From: Alopecurus myosuroides | Lineage: Eukaryota; Streptophyta; Magnoliopsida; Poales; Poaceae | NCBI GenBank assembly: GCA_028641055.1 | Contig: CM054058.1 | Coordinates: 239,430,187 to 239,494,186, forward strand | DNA: 64,000 bases | Direction: 5' to 3' | Part shown: positions 32,461 to 45,250 of the stretch, piece by piece | Numbering within the stretch: position 1 is the stretch's first letter | Layout of the letters: the number at the start of each line of letters is the position of its first letter | Position numbers and translations under genes: made by a program | The notes under the pieces: generated by a model | What the model saw: the letters and a program-made list of their open reading frames with translations, nothing else | What the model was told of the DNA's origin: nothing | Databases searched by the model: none

Positions 32461-32738
32461 TTTTATTTTTTGCTTTGTGTTTCTCTGTTTTATTTGAGTT
32501 AGTGGGGTGTATACTTCTGTAGCAACTCATTTGTATCTTTATTTTTATGTATTAGTTGTGCCAAATAAAGTTTCTAGCGAAAGTTGGAGTTGGTTTTGGA
32601 TTTCTACGCAGAAAACAAATTTCTGCTGTCCACCGTAAAAAACCGTATAATTCAAAGAAAGATCAAAATGACCCGAAACTTTTTGTGCTTATTCCTCAGC
32701 TAATTCCGAAACTTTTTTTATTTAAGTTTTTTGATTTC

Positions 32739-35700
32739 TTTAACATCCCAAATTTTGCTACATTAGGGTGTGTGGTGTGCGTTCATCTCATACATGCCTG
32801 AAACTAAAATTTAAATCATGTTGAAACAATTTAAATTGTGAATTTATATGGTTTGAGAAAATCTCACAAATAGTACTTAATTTGGTTTCCAAAATCTTGT
32901 ATTGGAAAATAATTCAAATACACCAAAGAAACACATGGTTTTGTTGGAAATTTTATAAGCTTTCCAAATATCATTTTTTCCAAATTTTATCCTGTCAAAA
33001 AGGCCCGGAAAACATGATTTTTATTGCAGTTTTAAAGGAAAGAAGGGCTGTTTTGCAATTTTCAAAAACTGCAGGGTTTTTTCGCAAGATACTTCTTTGT
33101 CTTCTACCTCTGGACGGGAGGCAGCTGCGTGTCCCCTTCTCCCCGATGCCAGCTCCTGCTCGTGTGTGTGCTTCCCTCCTCGAGTGGATAGGGGCAAGGA
33201 GACGTCGTGGCCTCCTCTCTCTCCCGCAGCACCTCACTCCCTCCTCTCCTCTGTATGTCCCTACCAAACTGAAACCCTAGTTAGGGCCGGCCTCCATGGC
33301 GCCGCCATCTCCGGCCACGCCGCGACGAGCTGAGGCCACTGTCGGAACCACCTCGTCCCCCTATCCTTCCTCGTCGAGTCTTGCAAGCCGGGAGGGCTCG
33401 AATCGACGCCGGCACCCTTTTCTTCCCCATGGACGGCGAGAGTTCTCGCCGTCGATTCGCCGCCACCACTCCTCCTCGGCCTTCCCCGACCATACCACGA
33501 GCACCACCGTGTCGTGGTGAGTCTCCTGGTGCTTCCGCCTTCCTCCCTAGCTCTCTGTACCCCTCCCGCCCCGCTCACCGTACCGCGCCGCCGCCACACT
33601 CGACGTCGGCCGCATTCCGGCGACCCATTCCAGGCGGCGCCGTCACCATCAGCTCGGCCTCGACCCCCTCCAGCCCATGGTATAGTTTGATTTTCTTTTG
33701 GCGCGCGAAATCGCCGGATTGGAGGCGGAGTCTGTGAAGAACAGGCCATGTGATGTCATGCTTGTGTCACAGTGACGTCATAATCGTGTTCTTTTTTGTT
33801 TTCCAGAAAACGAATAAAATTGATTAATTAATATCTTCCAAAATGTTACTCAGAAAAATAAAATAAAAGTATGGTTTTGATCCGAAAAATATTCTCTATC
33901 CAAATATGCAATTTTCCCACATGTTTGAGAAAGTCCAAAAATGAGAATTTATTTAATGTTGTTAATTCATTTAAAATAGAAAAATAAGTTTTTATTCACT
34001 AAAATTAGAAAATTAAAAGTTATATACCAAATTGCTCAAAATGACAAATGCAACCTAGTTATGGTGTTTACAAACCCATTTGAGCAACTAAAATGGTACT
34101 CACTTTCATAATCATCCGAATTGCCCCTCCGGGGTCTATTTCGGGCTAATTTCAGTAAAATTGTACAATTAACATACGAACCCTAGCAACCCATCGAACA
34201 TGTTTAGGGCTTTATTTAAGTGCATTAAATTTCTCATGCATACATGTTGTGCATCGCATCGATGCCATGTTGATTGTGTTCTTCTTTTCGGTGTTGTTTT
34301 CCCCCTCGGTAGAATCCGACTCCGAAGAGAAGGCCAGCAGTCCAATGGTGAATACTTGGTCTTAACCGACAAGTCAAGCACTTATCCGAGAAGAAATTTC
34401 TATTGGTTTTCTTATAACCAAGTCAAGCATAACCTCTTATCTGCTCATATATGTTTTCGAACAACATTTGATTCTCGTACTTTGCATTCGATTCCAAAGT
34501 ATTTGATGCTAGTAGATATAGATCACCTATATACTGCACTGCCTCAATATCCTGATCCACTGCTCCTAGCTGCCATAGATTTGCTTGTGCGCATCGCCAG
34601 AGCCTTCATATCTGCTTCTCTTGGTCATACATGTTTGTTACCTCCGCTCCATCCGGTTGATGAATCAGAGACGCGATAACCTATTATGATATGATGACGT
34701 GGTGAGATGAGCTTTGTGTGGATAACTTGACTAAGGCTGGTATGGGAGGCAACTTGGGAAGTGGTTGTGCGTCCTATACTCGCCAACCCTAGGATTACGG
34801 TCTCGAGCGGAAGCCAAGACTGAGCGTGCAACCACACGCGGGGTCTAAGTAACCGCGCTCGATCAACTAACTTGTTTGGCCAGATCCATGAGTCACGTAG
34901 TATGAGATTTCCATTCGGCACCGCAAATAAAACCTCTTAAACGGTTTTGAAAACAAAATGCTCCGCTAGGGCATGACCGGGGCCAATTGATGGACGTACA
35001 CGGATCTTGACCCTGCCTCACAGAGGCAGGTGCCGTCAGGAGTATGGCCAACTCCCTGTTGACGGGGTGGCCTTGTCTTGGATTGACTCATGGATAGGGT
35101 CGGGTAAAGTAAAGGTCGTGGCCAGCCACCCTCTGCCGCGTTCCATGGAAGAACGTACATGTGGCGCTAAGAGTCGGATGGTACGTGTGGGTAAAGTATA
35201 CCCCCTGCAGGGATAAATCTTTTCGAAAAGTCGTGTCCACGGTTAAGGACGACTTGGTGAGTGTAAAGACCATAGACAACCTGAACGTGGCGTAAAAGAT
35301 GTTGACAAAGCATGGAGGTAATGTTGAAGGATGCCTCCTCGGAGATGCCGAGAGGGGTGATCCTTGTTGCATGTGAGATGCTAGGAATTGATGTTGGTGG
35401 ATCCAAAAGATGATGATTACAGTAGTGAGTTTCTCATCTGTTTTGAAAACCTTCCATGAGACGTGCTAATCCCCCTCGATTTGGAAAATAAAGATTGATT
35501 TACGTAAATCAACCTTCATAAAACCTTTACGAAACCAGAAGATATATAATAGCTTAACTAAGTCTTGTTGAGTACCTCCCGTACTAAGGTTTGCTTAATT
35601 TTGGTTCAGGTGGAGTTCATCACTTTAGGGGTGGTTCAACGTGGACATCGACGAGTAGTTTGGGGTTCCCAGGTAGCAGCCTGGAATCTATGGGCTGGGA

Positions 35701-36291
35701 CGTCGCCTTATGTTGCGGCCTCTTAGGCCTTTTTGGTTCTTGTTGATTAGCAACATAATTTGCCTTCCGTTGCCTGATGTAATGTTGGGTCGTGTGACCT
35801 CTGTTTGTAAAGTTATACTCTAGTAACACCTGTTTAATAAAGTTTCATGTGTAGAGTGCTGCTTTGATCGGTTGTTGGTTTCGAGCTCATTGTTATACAG
35901 TTTGGCTATGCCTGCATAGTTGTCGCAGTCGAGGGGTTGTGGAGCCGATGATCCATATCCGAGCCCGGCTGCCGATGTGATTCGGCCTGGGGCGAGGTAA
36001 CCCTAGTAACCCTCGATTGTTGTTGCACTTTCTGGACACATAGCATCTCTGTACAGCTTTGGTCCCGTTTCATTCAGTTTCATACGATTCGTGGACGCTT
36101 TGATACGCATAGTTGGTTATGACTAGCATGGATACAAGGAGTAGTAGACTGGGGATCAGGACTACGTGCCGATGAATCCAGTCTGTCTGCCGTTGTTTGT
36201 TGCGGCCGGGGCTGGTAACCCTGAAGCCCTTGTGAGTCCATGGCTAGGAGCACATAACAGTATGCATATCTCTGGGTCCGGGGTCGTGACA
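32739..36291 (+). repeat. Element C 5' LTR
   Basis: 3553 bp, TTTAACATCCCAAATTTTGC...GGTCGTGACA (G of terminal TG changed). It contains an AAACCCTAG telo-box-like site (33273-33281), a GC-rich stretch (33290-33700), the palindrome TGACGTCA (33773-33780), and long AT-rich parts. Open frames within it are not conserved at protein level. Confidence 0.88.
33773..33780. promoter_or_regulatory. TGACGTCA palindrome (bZIP-type site) in C 5' LTR
   Basis: Perfect TGACGTCA; the same site is at 41037-41044 in the 3' LTR. This is a known binding core for plant bZIP (TGA-type) factors. Activity is inferred only. Confidence 0.5.
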
Positions 36292-36297
36292 AGTTCA

Positions 36298-36308
36298 TGG
36301 TATCAGAG
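36298..36308 (+). promoter_or_regulatory. Element C primer binding site, tRNA-iMet
   Basis: TGGTATCAGAG, 6 bp behind the LTR end. Confidence 0.8.
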
Positions 36309-39300
36309 TAGGACTGCCTGTAGGAAAACCTTATTGCTTGGTCGATGTTGAGTCTAGTGTTTGTGAAAATTATTTTGAAACTTCAAATGAGTTGTGAAAC
36401 TTTCTTAGGATTCTTTTTACTCCGTATCTGGTATCGCTCTAACTCTGGGTATCCTTACCTATTTTGGTTTGAAAAGGTTTTGCTATCCCTTCTATTCATT
36501 CAAAACCTAGGTGCCTTCTTTGGCAATGACGTTTTCACCCAAGTTGACCTAGTGTTAAAGTTTCTAGAGTCGTGTGTGTTCCATGTTCCGTTATCTCTTG
36601 ATTCAACCGGGAGATTCCTTCCGTCCATAATCTCTCAGAGTTGTGTGGTTTACACATTCTCATGTTCTAGAGTCTCCAATCCATAACATCGAGATTCCTT
36701 TCCTCTCGAATGTATTCGTCATCCTCTGCTCAAATTCTTCCGGAGCTATCGTTGTCCTTGAAAAGATACTTCGGGATTGCTATTCTTAGTGTTCTTCAAG
36801 GCACTAAGGTAGTAGTTACTCCTTCCTTTGAGTTTTCAACCTTGGACTTGAACCGAAGGTCCCGGAATGTACTGAATTACGGTGGGTTGAACCATGTGGT
36901 TTCATAACCATGTGATGCTCACGCTATCGGTACAGGATGCTGACCTTTAACCCACGTATCGTTCTGTTAACCCTGAGGAACATCTTCTACCTCAGAATGG
37001 CTAGGTAATCTCAGCTCCAATAGCCATAGGTTTTCTCTAGGAATCAAAAGGATCACGACAAGAGTGTTCTTTATGATTCCCATATCCTCGTTCTTGATTC
37101 TGCTGTATCTCTCATCTTAGCATGGGTTCTACAAATGAGTATGACCCTATGCACTCCTCATGATCCCTGGATTTTTCCAGAGCATGTTTCTGTTCATTAG
37201 TTGCTTCCTGAACCTCGTCCAGGGTTTAGAACATAAGTTGTATATGTGTGTTGGAGTCTTCCAATGCATCTGCTCTTGTTTTCCGCCAGAACGTTCCACC
37301 TTGGGATGTCAGGAGAAAACAAACTCCAGTACCTCGTTCATTTCTAAAACCAGGTCAAAGTTTTGTAATTCGCAGATTAAAGAAGTTTCATCAACTTCTA
37401 TTCTGTTCTACCTCAGGGTATCACACTCTCTTACATCAAGAGGTCGTGCTTAGTTTCATGGCCTTAACGATGAAGTGATGCTCTTACACGTCTTTACCCA
37501 CCTTCCTCTAAGCTTGAATGCTGGAGTATGATGGGTCTGTGCATTGATGTGTGTGTCAGGTATTCTTAGCAATCCTTATTGCTTTGAAAAATCTAAGAAA
37601 CATCTGTATCCTTCTTAGCACTACTGGTGAACCGGTCTTTAACTAAAAGTTGACTTTTTTGTTAAATCCGTTTATTCCGGTGCACATTCTTGGTCAGAGA
37701 GTTAGGTTCATACCGAAGCTCTCAAGATCATGTCAACTGCTTTCGAACTCCAAGACATAACGGTAGGTTGTGATATTCTGGTTGTCTTTCTAGAAGTATC
37801 ACTAGGTTTGTCACCTGACCGTGATGTCTAAACAAGGGGTACTTTGAACTACTCCTGTCTCCAAGAAACTGTGTTGGATATTCCAGACTAGTAGGTTGAG
37901 CTTAAACAACAAGTTGGAAAGTTGAAAGACAAGAGCTCTTCCTAACTTGTTCCTTCGCATTGGGATGTCTAGTTCTCATCATGTTGAAGAAGGATAGTAT
38001 CTCTTCATGGACATGCTATCATCCTACGCTCGATTTGATTTTGGGCTATCGTAAAATCAAGCTCAGATTCAAGGTGGTCAGACCAATATTTTGCCTTGAT
38101 CATAGATCATATGAACCCTTCTCCTTGGAGTGTTTGATAAGGGTGTTGTTGAATCCAACGATGACATCCTTGTTTTTTTCCATGCTTAATGAGGTTCATG
38201 TTGAACACTTGGCATTAATGTTGAAAACTCTTGAGAACCATCTTTGTGTCCTCACAAAGTTGTTTTTTGGATGTTCAAAGTAACCTACTCCGGTTCATGT
38301 GCTTATGGTGAAAGTTGTCACCGTGGATCTGAGTAGAGTTTTCTTGTTCCTTCGGGAATAACTCCAAGTCGGTCATGCATGTGTGGACTAACCTTGAGAT
38401 GGGAGGTTGTTACCTCCATTTCTTGGAAAAGTTCGCATCCACATCAAGCCACTAACTGACTATTTGTAAAAGAGAAGAAGTTTAAGAACTTCGTAATCTT
38501 TGTAATCGTTTTCCCATCAAGGACTCCGATGTGTTCCTTTGCAAGTAATTCATGTAGGTGCAACCGTCTTTCGCAAGTTGCTAATACATGAGTTCTACAA
38601 TCTCGCTTACCTTCTTGAACGTGACATTGTAGTCCATATCTTGAGAATCTTGTAAATGTATCTCGTTGATAACCGGTGCAATCTCTCCGATCAAACATAC
38701 CGAGCCTGAGCTATAAATCCACTAACCAGAGCTGAATCTCAAGCAGCCAAGACGGTTGGTGTTCCTCAAGGGTATTGAATTAGGTCTATTTTAAAATCCG
38801 ACATGGTTGATGTTGTGGTTGAAACAATTAGGTGGAAGGCCTAATGTCATAGCCCCTTGAATCCGCAAAAACAACCACTCTCCGTGAGAATTCTTGTGTG
38901 GCTCATTTTCAACAAGTTTTTCTCACCGTTCTTCCAAAACCGGAGTTTTACATTCATTTGACGACCTATTGAAGGCTTAACGTAAGCTTGATATCGGTAT
39001 CTATAACATCCAGGATAACCTGGAAGTTGATCTTTCCAAAATCTCTCAGTTGATCCTCCAAACTTTTCTTTCAGTGGAAACAGGTTCATCATTAGAACCA
39101 TCTCGTAGTGTTTTGTAACCGTTGTTGACCAGTTCCCTTTTTCAAGTTGTATATACTTGAAGATCTGTTCATCTCACACATTATGTGAATTTGTCAGTTA
39201 CTTCAGCCATGGGGTTTTAACCATGTGGTAAACATATTGCCACGTCAAAACCACCATAGGAAAGAGATCCCCTATTCCTTTCGGTGTCTCAGTCCCCGTT

Positions 39301-39980
39301 GGTTATCCATCCTTATGGCGTGACCAAGAATTCCTCCCTAATTACGGTGTTCCAACATTCCGTGGTTACTCATCTTCCGTCGTGAAGTAACATACCGATC
39401 CTTGACAAAGTTTTCGACAAACTTTAGCGGAATGAAAGTTCCGTTATCTCCCGTGTCCACTCTGAAGAGTGAACATGATCGTGTATCAAATTCTCTCTGA
39501 CGCATGATTACAGTGTTTTCTCGTGTTTTCCCTCGTATGTGGATATCATGTTTTGGTATCTAAGACAATCCTTATCCATCTTGGTATTCTGTTTGAAGAA
39601 ACCTCGATGTCATAAGTTGTCCAACATTTCTTTTCAAAAAGGATTTAAAGTCTTGTGCAAAGCTCATATTCTAAATCCTTTCAAGACCAATCGTCCGCAA
39701 ACTTGAAACCATCTTCTATTCACTCTTCTACCTTGATGTGTTTCATGCACCATAACTCAACAGTTCTTTATGAACAGTCCTATCCTGAGTTATCCATGAG
39801 ATACTCGACCGTCGTGAAGATCATTTCCTAAGAGTTTCCCTCTTACCTAAGGTGTATCCGTTCAACACTTCAAGATTCTACAGATCAACCTCTTTGAGAA
39901 AAGAATCGTAAGGTTCAAGAAGATCTTTCAAAACCGGTGTTCCTTCTTTCTTCTCCTTCGGGAATCTCGGGACGAGATTC
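36309..39980 (+). pseudogene. Element C interior: decayed gag-pol
   Basis: No long frame. The best remnant is 37960-38283: GYRKIKLRF, LDHRSYEPFSLEC and the distal HVEHLALMLKTLENHLCVL, matching in order the chromovirus RT stretch from the GYHQI block to the EEHLRLVLxxLR block. The YxDD region between them is lost or unreadable. The rest carries pol-like phrases in all frames with many stops. The end matches chromovirus C-termini at DNA level. Confidence 0.5.
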
Positions 39981-39998
39981 TTGTAAGGGGGGTAGATT
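39981..39998 (+). promoter_or_regulatory. Element C polypurine tract
   Basis: TTGTAAGGGGGGTAGATT immediately before the 3' LTR. Confidence 0.8.
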
Positions 39999-42900
39999 TG
40001 TAACATCCCAAATTTTGCTACATTAGGGTGTGTGGTGTGCGTTCATCTCATACATGCATGAAACAAAAATTTAAATCATGTTGAAACAATTTAAATTGTG
40101 AATTTATATGGTTTGAGAAAATCTCACAAATAGTACTTAATTTGGTTTCCAAAATCTTGTATTGGAAAATAATTCAAATACACCAAAGAAACACATGGTT
40201 TTGTTGGAAATTTTATTAGCTTTACAAATATCATTTTAGCCAAATTTTATCCTGTCAAAAAGGCCCGGAAAACATGATTTTTATTGCAGTTTTAAAGGAC
40301 AGAAGGGCTGTTTTGCAATTTTCAAAAACTGCAGGGTTTTTTCGCAAGATACTCCTTTGTCTTCTACCTCTGGACGGGAGGCAGCTGCGTGTCCACTTCT
40401 CCCCGATGCCAGCTCCTGATCATGTGTGTGCTTCCCTCCTCGAGTGGATAGGGGCAAGGAGACGTCATGGCCTCCTCTCTCTCTCTCTCCCGCAGCACCT
40501 CACTCCCTCCTCTCCTCTGTATCACCCTCCCAAACCGAAACCCTAGTTAGGGCCGGACTCCATGGCGTCGCCATCTCCGGCCACGCCGCGACGAGCCGAG
40601 GCCACCGTCGGAACCACCTCATCCCTCTCTCCTTCCTCGTCGATTCTTGCAAGCCGGGAGGGCTCGAATAGACGCCGACACCCTTTTCTTCCCCACGGCC
40701 GGCGAGAGTTCTCGCCGTCGATTCGCCGCCACCGCTCCTCCCCGGCCTTCCCTGACCATACCACGAGCACCACCGTGTCGTGGCGAGTCTCCCGATGCTC
40801 CCGCCTTCCTCCCTAGCTCTCTGTAGCACTCCCGCCCCGCTCACCGTACCGCGCCGCCGCCACACTCGACGTCGGCCGCATTCCGGCGACCCATTCCGGG
40901 CGGCGCCGCCACCATCAGCTCGGCCTCGACCCCCTCCAGCCCATGGTATAGTTTGATTTTATTTTGGCGCGAAATCGCCGGATTGGGGGCGGAGTCTGTG
41001 AAGAACATGCCATGTGATGTCATGCTTGTGTCACAGTGACGTCATAATCGTGTTCTTTTTGTTTTCCAGAAAACGAATAAAATTGATTAATTAATATCTT
41101 CCGAAATGTTACTCAGAAAAAAAAATAAAAGTATGGTTTTCATCAGAGAAATATTCTCTATCCAAATATGCAATTTTCCCACATGTTTGAGAAAGTCCAA
41201 AAATGAGAATTTATTTAATGTTGTTAATTCATTTAAAATAGAAAAAAATAAGTTTTTATTCACTAAAATTAGAAAAGTAAAAGTTATATATCAAATTGCT
41301 CAAAATGACAAATGCAACCTAGTTATGGTGTTTACAAACCCATTTGAGCAACTAAAATGGTACTCACTTTTATAATCGTCCGAATTGCCCCTCCGGGGTC
41401 TATTTCGGGCTAATTTCAGCAAAAGTTTACAATTAACATACGAACCCTAGCAACCCATCGAACATGTTTGGGGATTTATTTCAGTGCATTAACTTGCTCA
41501 TGCATACATGTTGTGCATCACATCGATGCCATGTTGATTGTGTTCTTCTTTTCGGTGTTGTTTTCCCCCTCGGTAGAATCCGACTCCGAAGAGAAGGCCA
41601 GCAGTCCAATGGTGAATACTTGGTCTTAACCGACAAGTCAAGCACTTATCCGAGAAGAAATTTCTATTGGTTTTCTTATAACCAAGGCAAGCATAACCTC
41701 TTATCTGCTCATATATGTTTTCGAACAACATTTGATTCTCGTACTTTGCATTCGATTCCAAAGTATTTGATGCTAGTAGATATAGATCACCTATATACTG
41801 CATTGCCTCAATATCCTGATCCACTGCTCCTAGCCGCCATAGATTTTCCTGTGCGCATCGCCAGAGCCTTCATATCTACTTCGCTTGGTCATACATGTTT
41901 GTTACCTCTGCTCCATCCGGTTGATGAATCAGAGATGCGATAACCTAGTATGATATGATGACGTGGTGAGATGAGCTTTGTGTGGATAACTTGACTAAGG
42001 CTGGTATGGGAGGCCACTTGGGAAGTGGTTGTTCGTCCTATACTCGCCAACCCTAGGATTACGGTCTCGAGCGGAAGCCAAGACTGAGCGTGCAACCACA
42101 CGTGGGATCTAAGTAACCGCGCTCGATCAACTAACTTGTTTGGCGAGATCCATGAGTCACGTAGTTTGAGATTTCCATTCGGCACCGCAAATAAAACCTT
42201 TTAAACGGTTTTGAAAAAAATGCTCCGCTAGGGCGTGACCGGGGCCAAGTGATGGACGTACACGGATCTTGACCCCGCCTCACAGAGACAGGTGCCGTCA
42301 GGAGGATGGACAACTCCCTGTTGACGGGGTGACCCTGCCTTGGGTTGACTCATGGATAGGGTCGGGTAAGGTAAAGATCGTGGCCAGCCACCATTTGCCG
42401 CGTTCCATGGAAGAACGTACATGTGGCGCTGAGAGTCAGATGGTACGTGTGGGTAAAGTGTACCCCCTGCAGGGATAAATCTTTTCGAAAAGCCGTGTCC
42501 ACGATTAAGGACGACTTGGTAAATATAAAGACCATAGACAACCTGAACGTGGCGTAAAAGATATTGATAAAGCATGGAGGTAATTTTGAAGGATGCCTCC
42601 TCGGAGATGCCGAGAGGGGTGATCCTTGTTGCATGTGAGATGCTGGGAATTGATGTTGGTGGATTCAAAAGATGATGATTACAGTAGTGAGTTTCTCATT
42701 CATTTTGAAAACCTTCCATGAGACGTGCTAATCCCCCTCGATTTGGAAAATAAAGATTGCTTTACGCAAATCAATCTTCATAAAACCTTTACGAAACCAG
42801 CAGATATATAATAGGTTAACTAAGTCTTGTTGAGTACCTCCCGTACTCAGATTTGCTTAATTTTGGTTAAGGTGGAGTTCATCACTTCAGGGGTGGTTCA

Positions 42901-43553
42901 ACGTGGACATCGACGAGTAGTTTGGGGTTCCGAGGTAGCAGCCTGGAATCTATGGGCTGGGACGTCGCCTTATGTTGCGGCCTCTTAGGCCTTTTTGGTT
43001 CTTGTTGATTAGCAACATAATTTTCCTTCTGTTGTCTGATGTAATGTTGTGTCGTGTGACCTATGTTTGTAAAGTTATACTCTAGTAACGCCCGTTTAAT
43101 AAAGTTTCATGTCTAGAGTGCTGCTTTGATCGGTTGTTGGTTTCGAGCTCATTGTTATACAGTTTTAGCTATGCCTGCATAGTTGTCGCAGTCGAGGGGT
43201 TGTGGAGCCGATGATCCATATCCGAGCCCGCCTGCCGATGTGATTCAGCCTTGGGCGAGGTAACCCCAGTAACCCTCGATTGTTGTTGCACTTTCTGGAC
43301 ACATAGCATCTCTGTATAGCTTTGTCCCGTTTCCTTCAGTTTCATACGATTTGTGGACGCTTTGATATGCATAGTTGGTTATGACTAGCATGGATACAAG
43401 GAGTAGTAGACTGGGGATCCGGACTACGTGCCGATGAATCCAGTCTGCCTGCCATTGTTTGTTGCGGCCGGGGCTGGTAATCCTGAAGCCCTTGTGAGTC
43501 CATGGCTAGGAGCACATAACAGTATGTATATCTCTGGGTCCGGGGTGGTGACA
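39999..43553 (+). repeat. Element C 3' LTR
   Basis: 3555 bp, TGTAACATCCC...GGTGGTGACA. Aligns end to end with the 5' LTR with scattered substitutions and small indels (for example an added CTCTCT unit near 40480). Confidence 0.9.
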
Positions 43554-43917
43554 ATTTGAGCAACGTAAGTGCCCCGAAAAAATTCGTCTTTACAGATTGT
43601 TCTGCTTTTGGCAGATTCTGACATTTTTCTTGCATTTGCTCTTTTACAATGTCGAGTGGATTTATTTGCTTCACGAAACAGCAGTGACTGTAGCTAATGT
43701 TTAAAAGTATCAATAGAACTTGTGCCCATACATAACCTATGAATTTTTGATTGTTGCACTAAACCTCTAATGCGAATTACTTTTTGAGTGTGGTGTGAAA
43801 GGAGTTTTCAAGGGTCAAGAGACGAGGGTAATATAATGTGATCAAGAAGAGTGCAAGGTAAAAGATTGGGGATTCCCCGTGGTTCATCCCAGCAAATTCT
43901 AAGAAGACTCAAGAATC
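43554..43917 (+). other. Element B 3' region, remainder
   Basis: Continues element B directly after C with AGCAACGTAAGTGCCCCG, homologous to 1150-1500 and 27725-28090. It ends abruptly at a fusion to the middle of A's 3' LTR. Confidence 0.75.
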
Positions 43918-45250
43918 CCACACCATAGGGCGGCGTGCCCCCTGGCCGCGCCTGGGGGTGGTGTTGGCCCCTCGGGCATCCACCGACATCGCCCTTTCGC
44001 CTATTTATTCCCCCGATACGTCAAACCTAAAAAGATACCAATTCGTCCCGAGAAACACCCGAGGCCGCCGTCATCGTCAACCCGAGATCGGGAGGGTTTT
44101 GGAGCTCTTCCCGGCACCCTGTCGGGAGGGGAATTCATCACCGGAGGGGTCTACACCACCATGCCCGCCTCCAGAGTGATGCGTGAGTAGTTCATACCTG
44201 GACTACGGGTCCATAGAAGTAGTTAGATGGTTGTACTGTCCACCTTATGCTTCATGTTTAGATCTCGTGAGCTGCCTCACATGATCGAGATCATCTATTT
44301 GTAATGCTACATGTTGTGTTTACTGGGATCCGATGATTATTGGATGCTATGTCTGTTGATTATAAATCTATCATGTTATCTTCATGTGTATGTTATTTAT
44401 GTTCTTGCATGCTCTCTGTTGTTAGTAGATGCTCTGGCCAAGTAGATGCTAGTGACTCCAAGAGGGAGTATTTATGCTCAATAGTGGGTTCACGTCTCCT
44501 TTGCATGTGTGCTCGAGTGACAGAAACGTGACGGATGGTGGATGTGTTGTTGCCATTAGGGAGAAAACAACGATGTTTACTTCGTTTACATTGTTTATCT
44601 TACACACTTTGCTTACTGCGATTATCCGTTGCTTGCAACTTAATACCCAACGTTTGTTTGGATGATATTCGAAGGGTGGATTGTTAGTCATAGATGTAGT
44701 TGGATGACGATCTATGTATTTTGTTGTGATGCCCGCATGAATCTCATATTAATATTTATATCATGCATGTTCTTTATCTGTCAATTTCCCAGCTGTAATT
44801 TGTTCGCCACACATGTTAGCTATCTTTTATGGAGAGACACCTCTAGTGAACTGTGGACCCCTGTATATTTTCTCATACTGATAATACACACAGTGCTTCC
44901 ATTGTTTTCACACTTCTTCCACTGTTTTCCCACTGCTGCTACTCTCTTCGTATTGTTCTCATACTGTTTTCCACACCATACATTTAACCTCTTTGTTATC
45001 AGCAAAATTGGTGAGATTGACAATCTCACTGCTTTGTTGGGGCAAAGTGAATTGTTTGTGTTGTGTAGGTTCCACATTGCTGCTGAACCGGTTGTGCGCC
45101 CTGCCATCTCAGCTGCATCAACCTTCTGAAGTTACTCCTTCCTCCTACTGGTCGATTCAACCTTGGTTTCTTTCAGAGGGAAAATTGCTTCTGTGATCTT
45201 CAAACCTTCCTCTCGGGGTCTCCCAACGAACGTGTGTTACACGCACATCA
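43918..45250 (+). repeat. Element A 3' LTR, 5'-truncated
   Basis: 1333 bp matching 24478-25807 of the 5' LTR from the CACACCATAGGGCGGCGTG block to the end. The first part of U3, together with A's polypurine tract and B's 3' end, was deleted. Followed by the CCTAC duplication. Confidence 0.88.

Larger units (their letters stand above)
32739..43553 (+). mobile_element. Element C: chromovirus-like Ty3 relic (Tekay/Del-type), 3.55 kb LTRs
   Basis: LTRs 32739-36291 and 39999-43553, primer site for tRNA-iMet, a 3.7 kb decayed interior and a polypurine tract preceded by the TCGGGACGAGATTCTTGTAA phrase typical of Tekay/Del chromoviruses. Flanks are ATTTC (32734-32738) and ATTTG (43554-43558), four of five identical. 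Element B sequence resumes directly behind it. No intact protein remains, so it moved or decayed as a non-autonomous copy. Confidence 0.85.
30071..43917 (+). mobile_element. Element B: Ty3 retrotransposon nested in A (interrupted by C)
   Basis: 5' LTR 30071-31485, primer site 31496-31512, decayed ORF to 32234, 3' region to 32738 and, behind element C, 43554-43917. Its remaining 3' region and 3' LTR are missing because a deletion fused it to A's 3' LTR. The 5-bp left flank is GCATG (30066-30070); its partner was deleted. Confidence 0.8.
24193..45250 (+). mobile_element. Element A: Ty3 retrotransposon without pol, with nested B and C
   Basis: 5' LTR 24193-25807, primer site, a non-canonical ORF, 3' non-coding region, then the nested block 30071-43917 and a 5'-truncated 3' LTR (43918-45250). 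The perfect CCTAC duplication joins both ends. No RT, RNase H or integrase is present in A's own sequence, so it depended on other elements for mobility. Same family as the element at 1-5011. Confidence 0.88.

Noticed and set aside
33100..33750. Open frames in the GC-rich part of element C's LTR (also 40380-40870)
   Set aside because: Frames differ between the two LTR copies through indels and premature stops; no recognisable domain.
36309..39980. Possible intact gag or pol gene in element C
   Set aside because: The longest frames are about 110 codons; only an RT remnant is readable.
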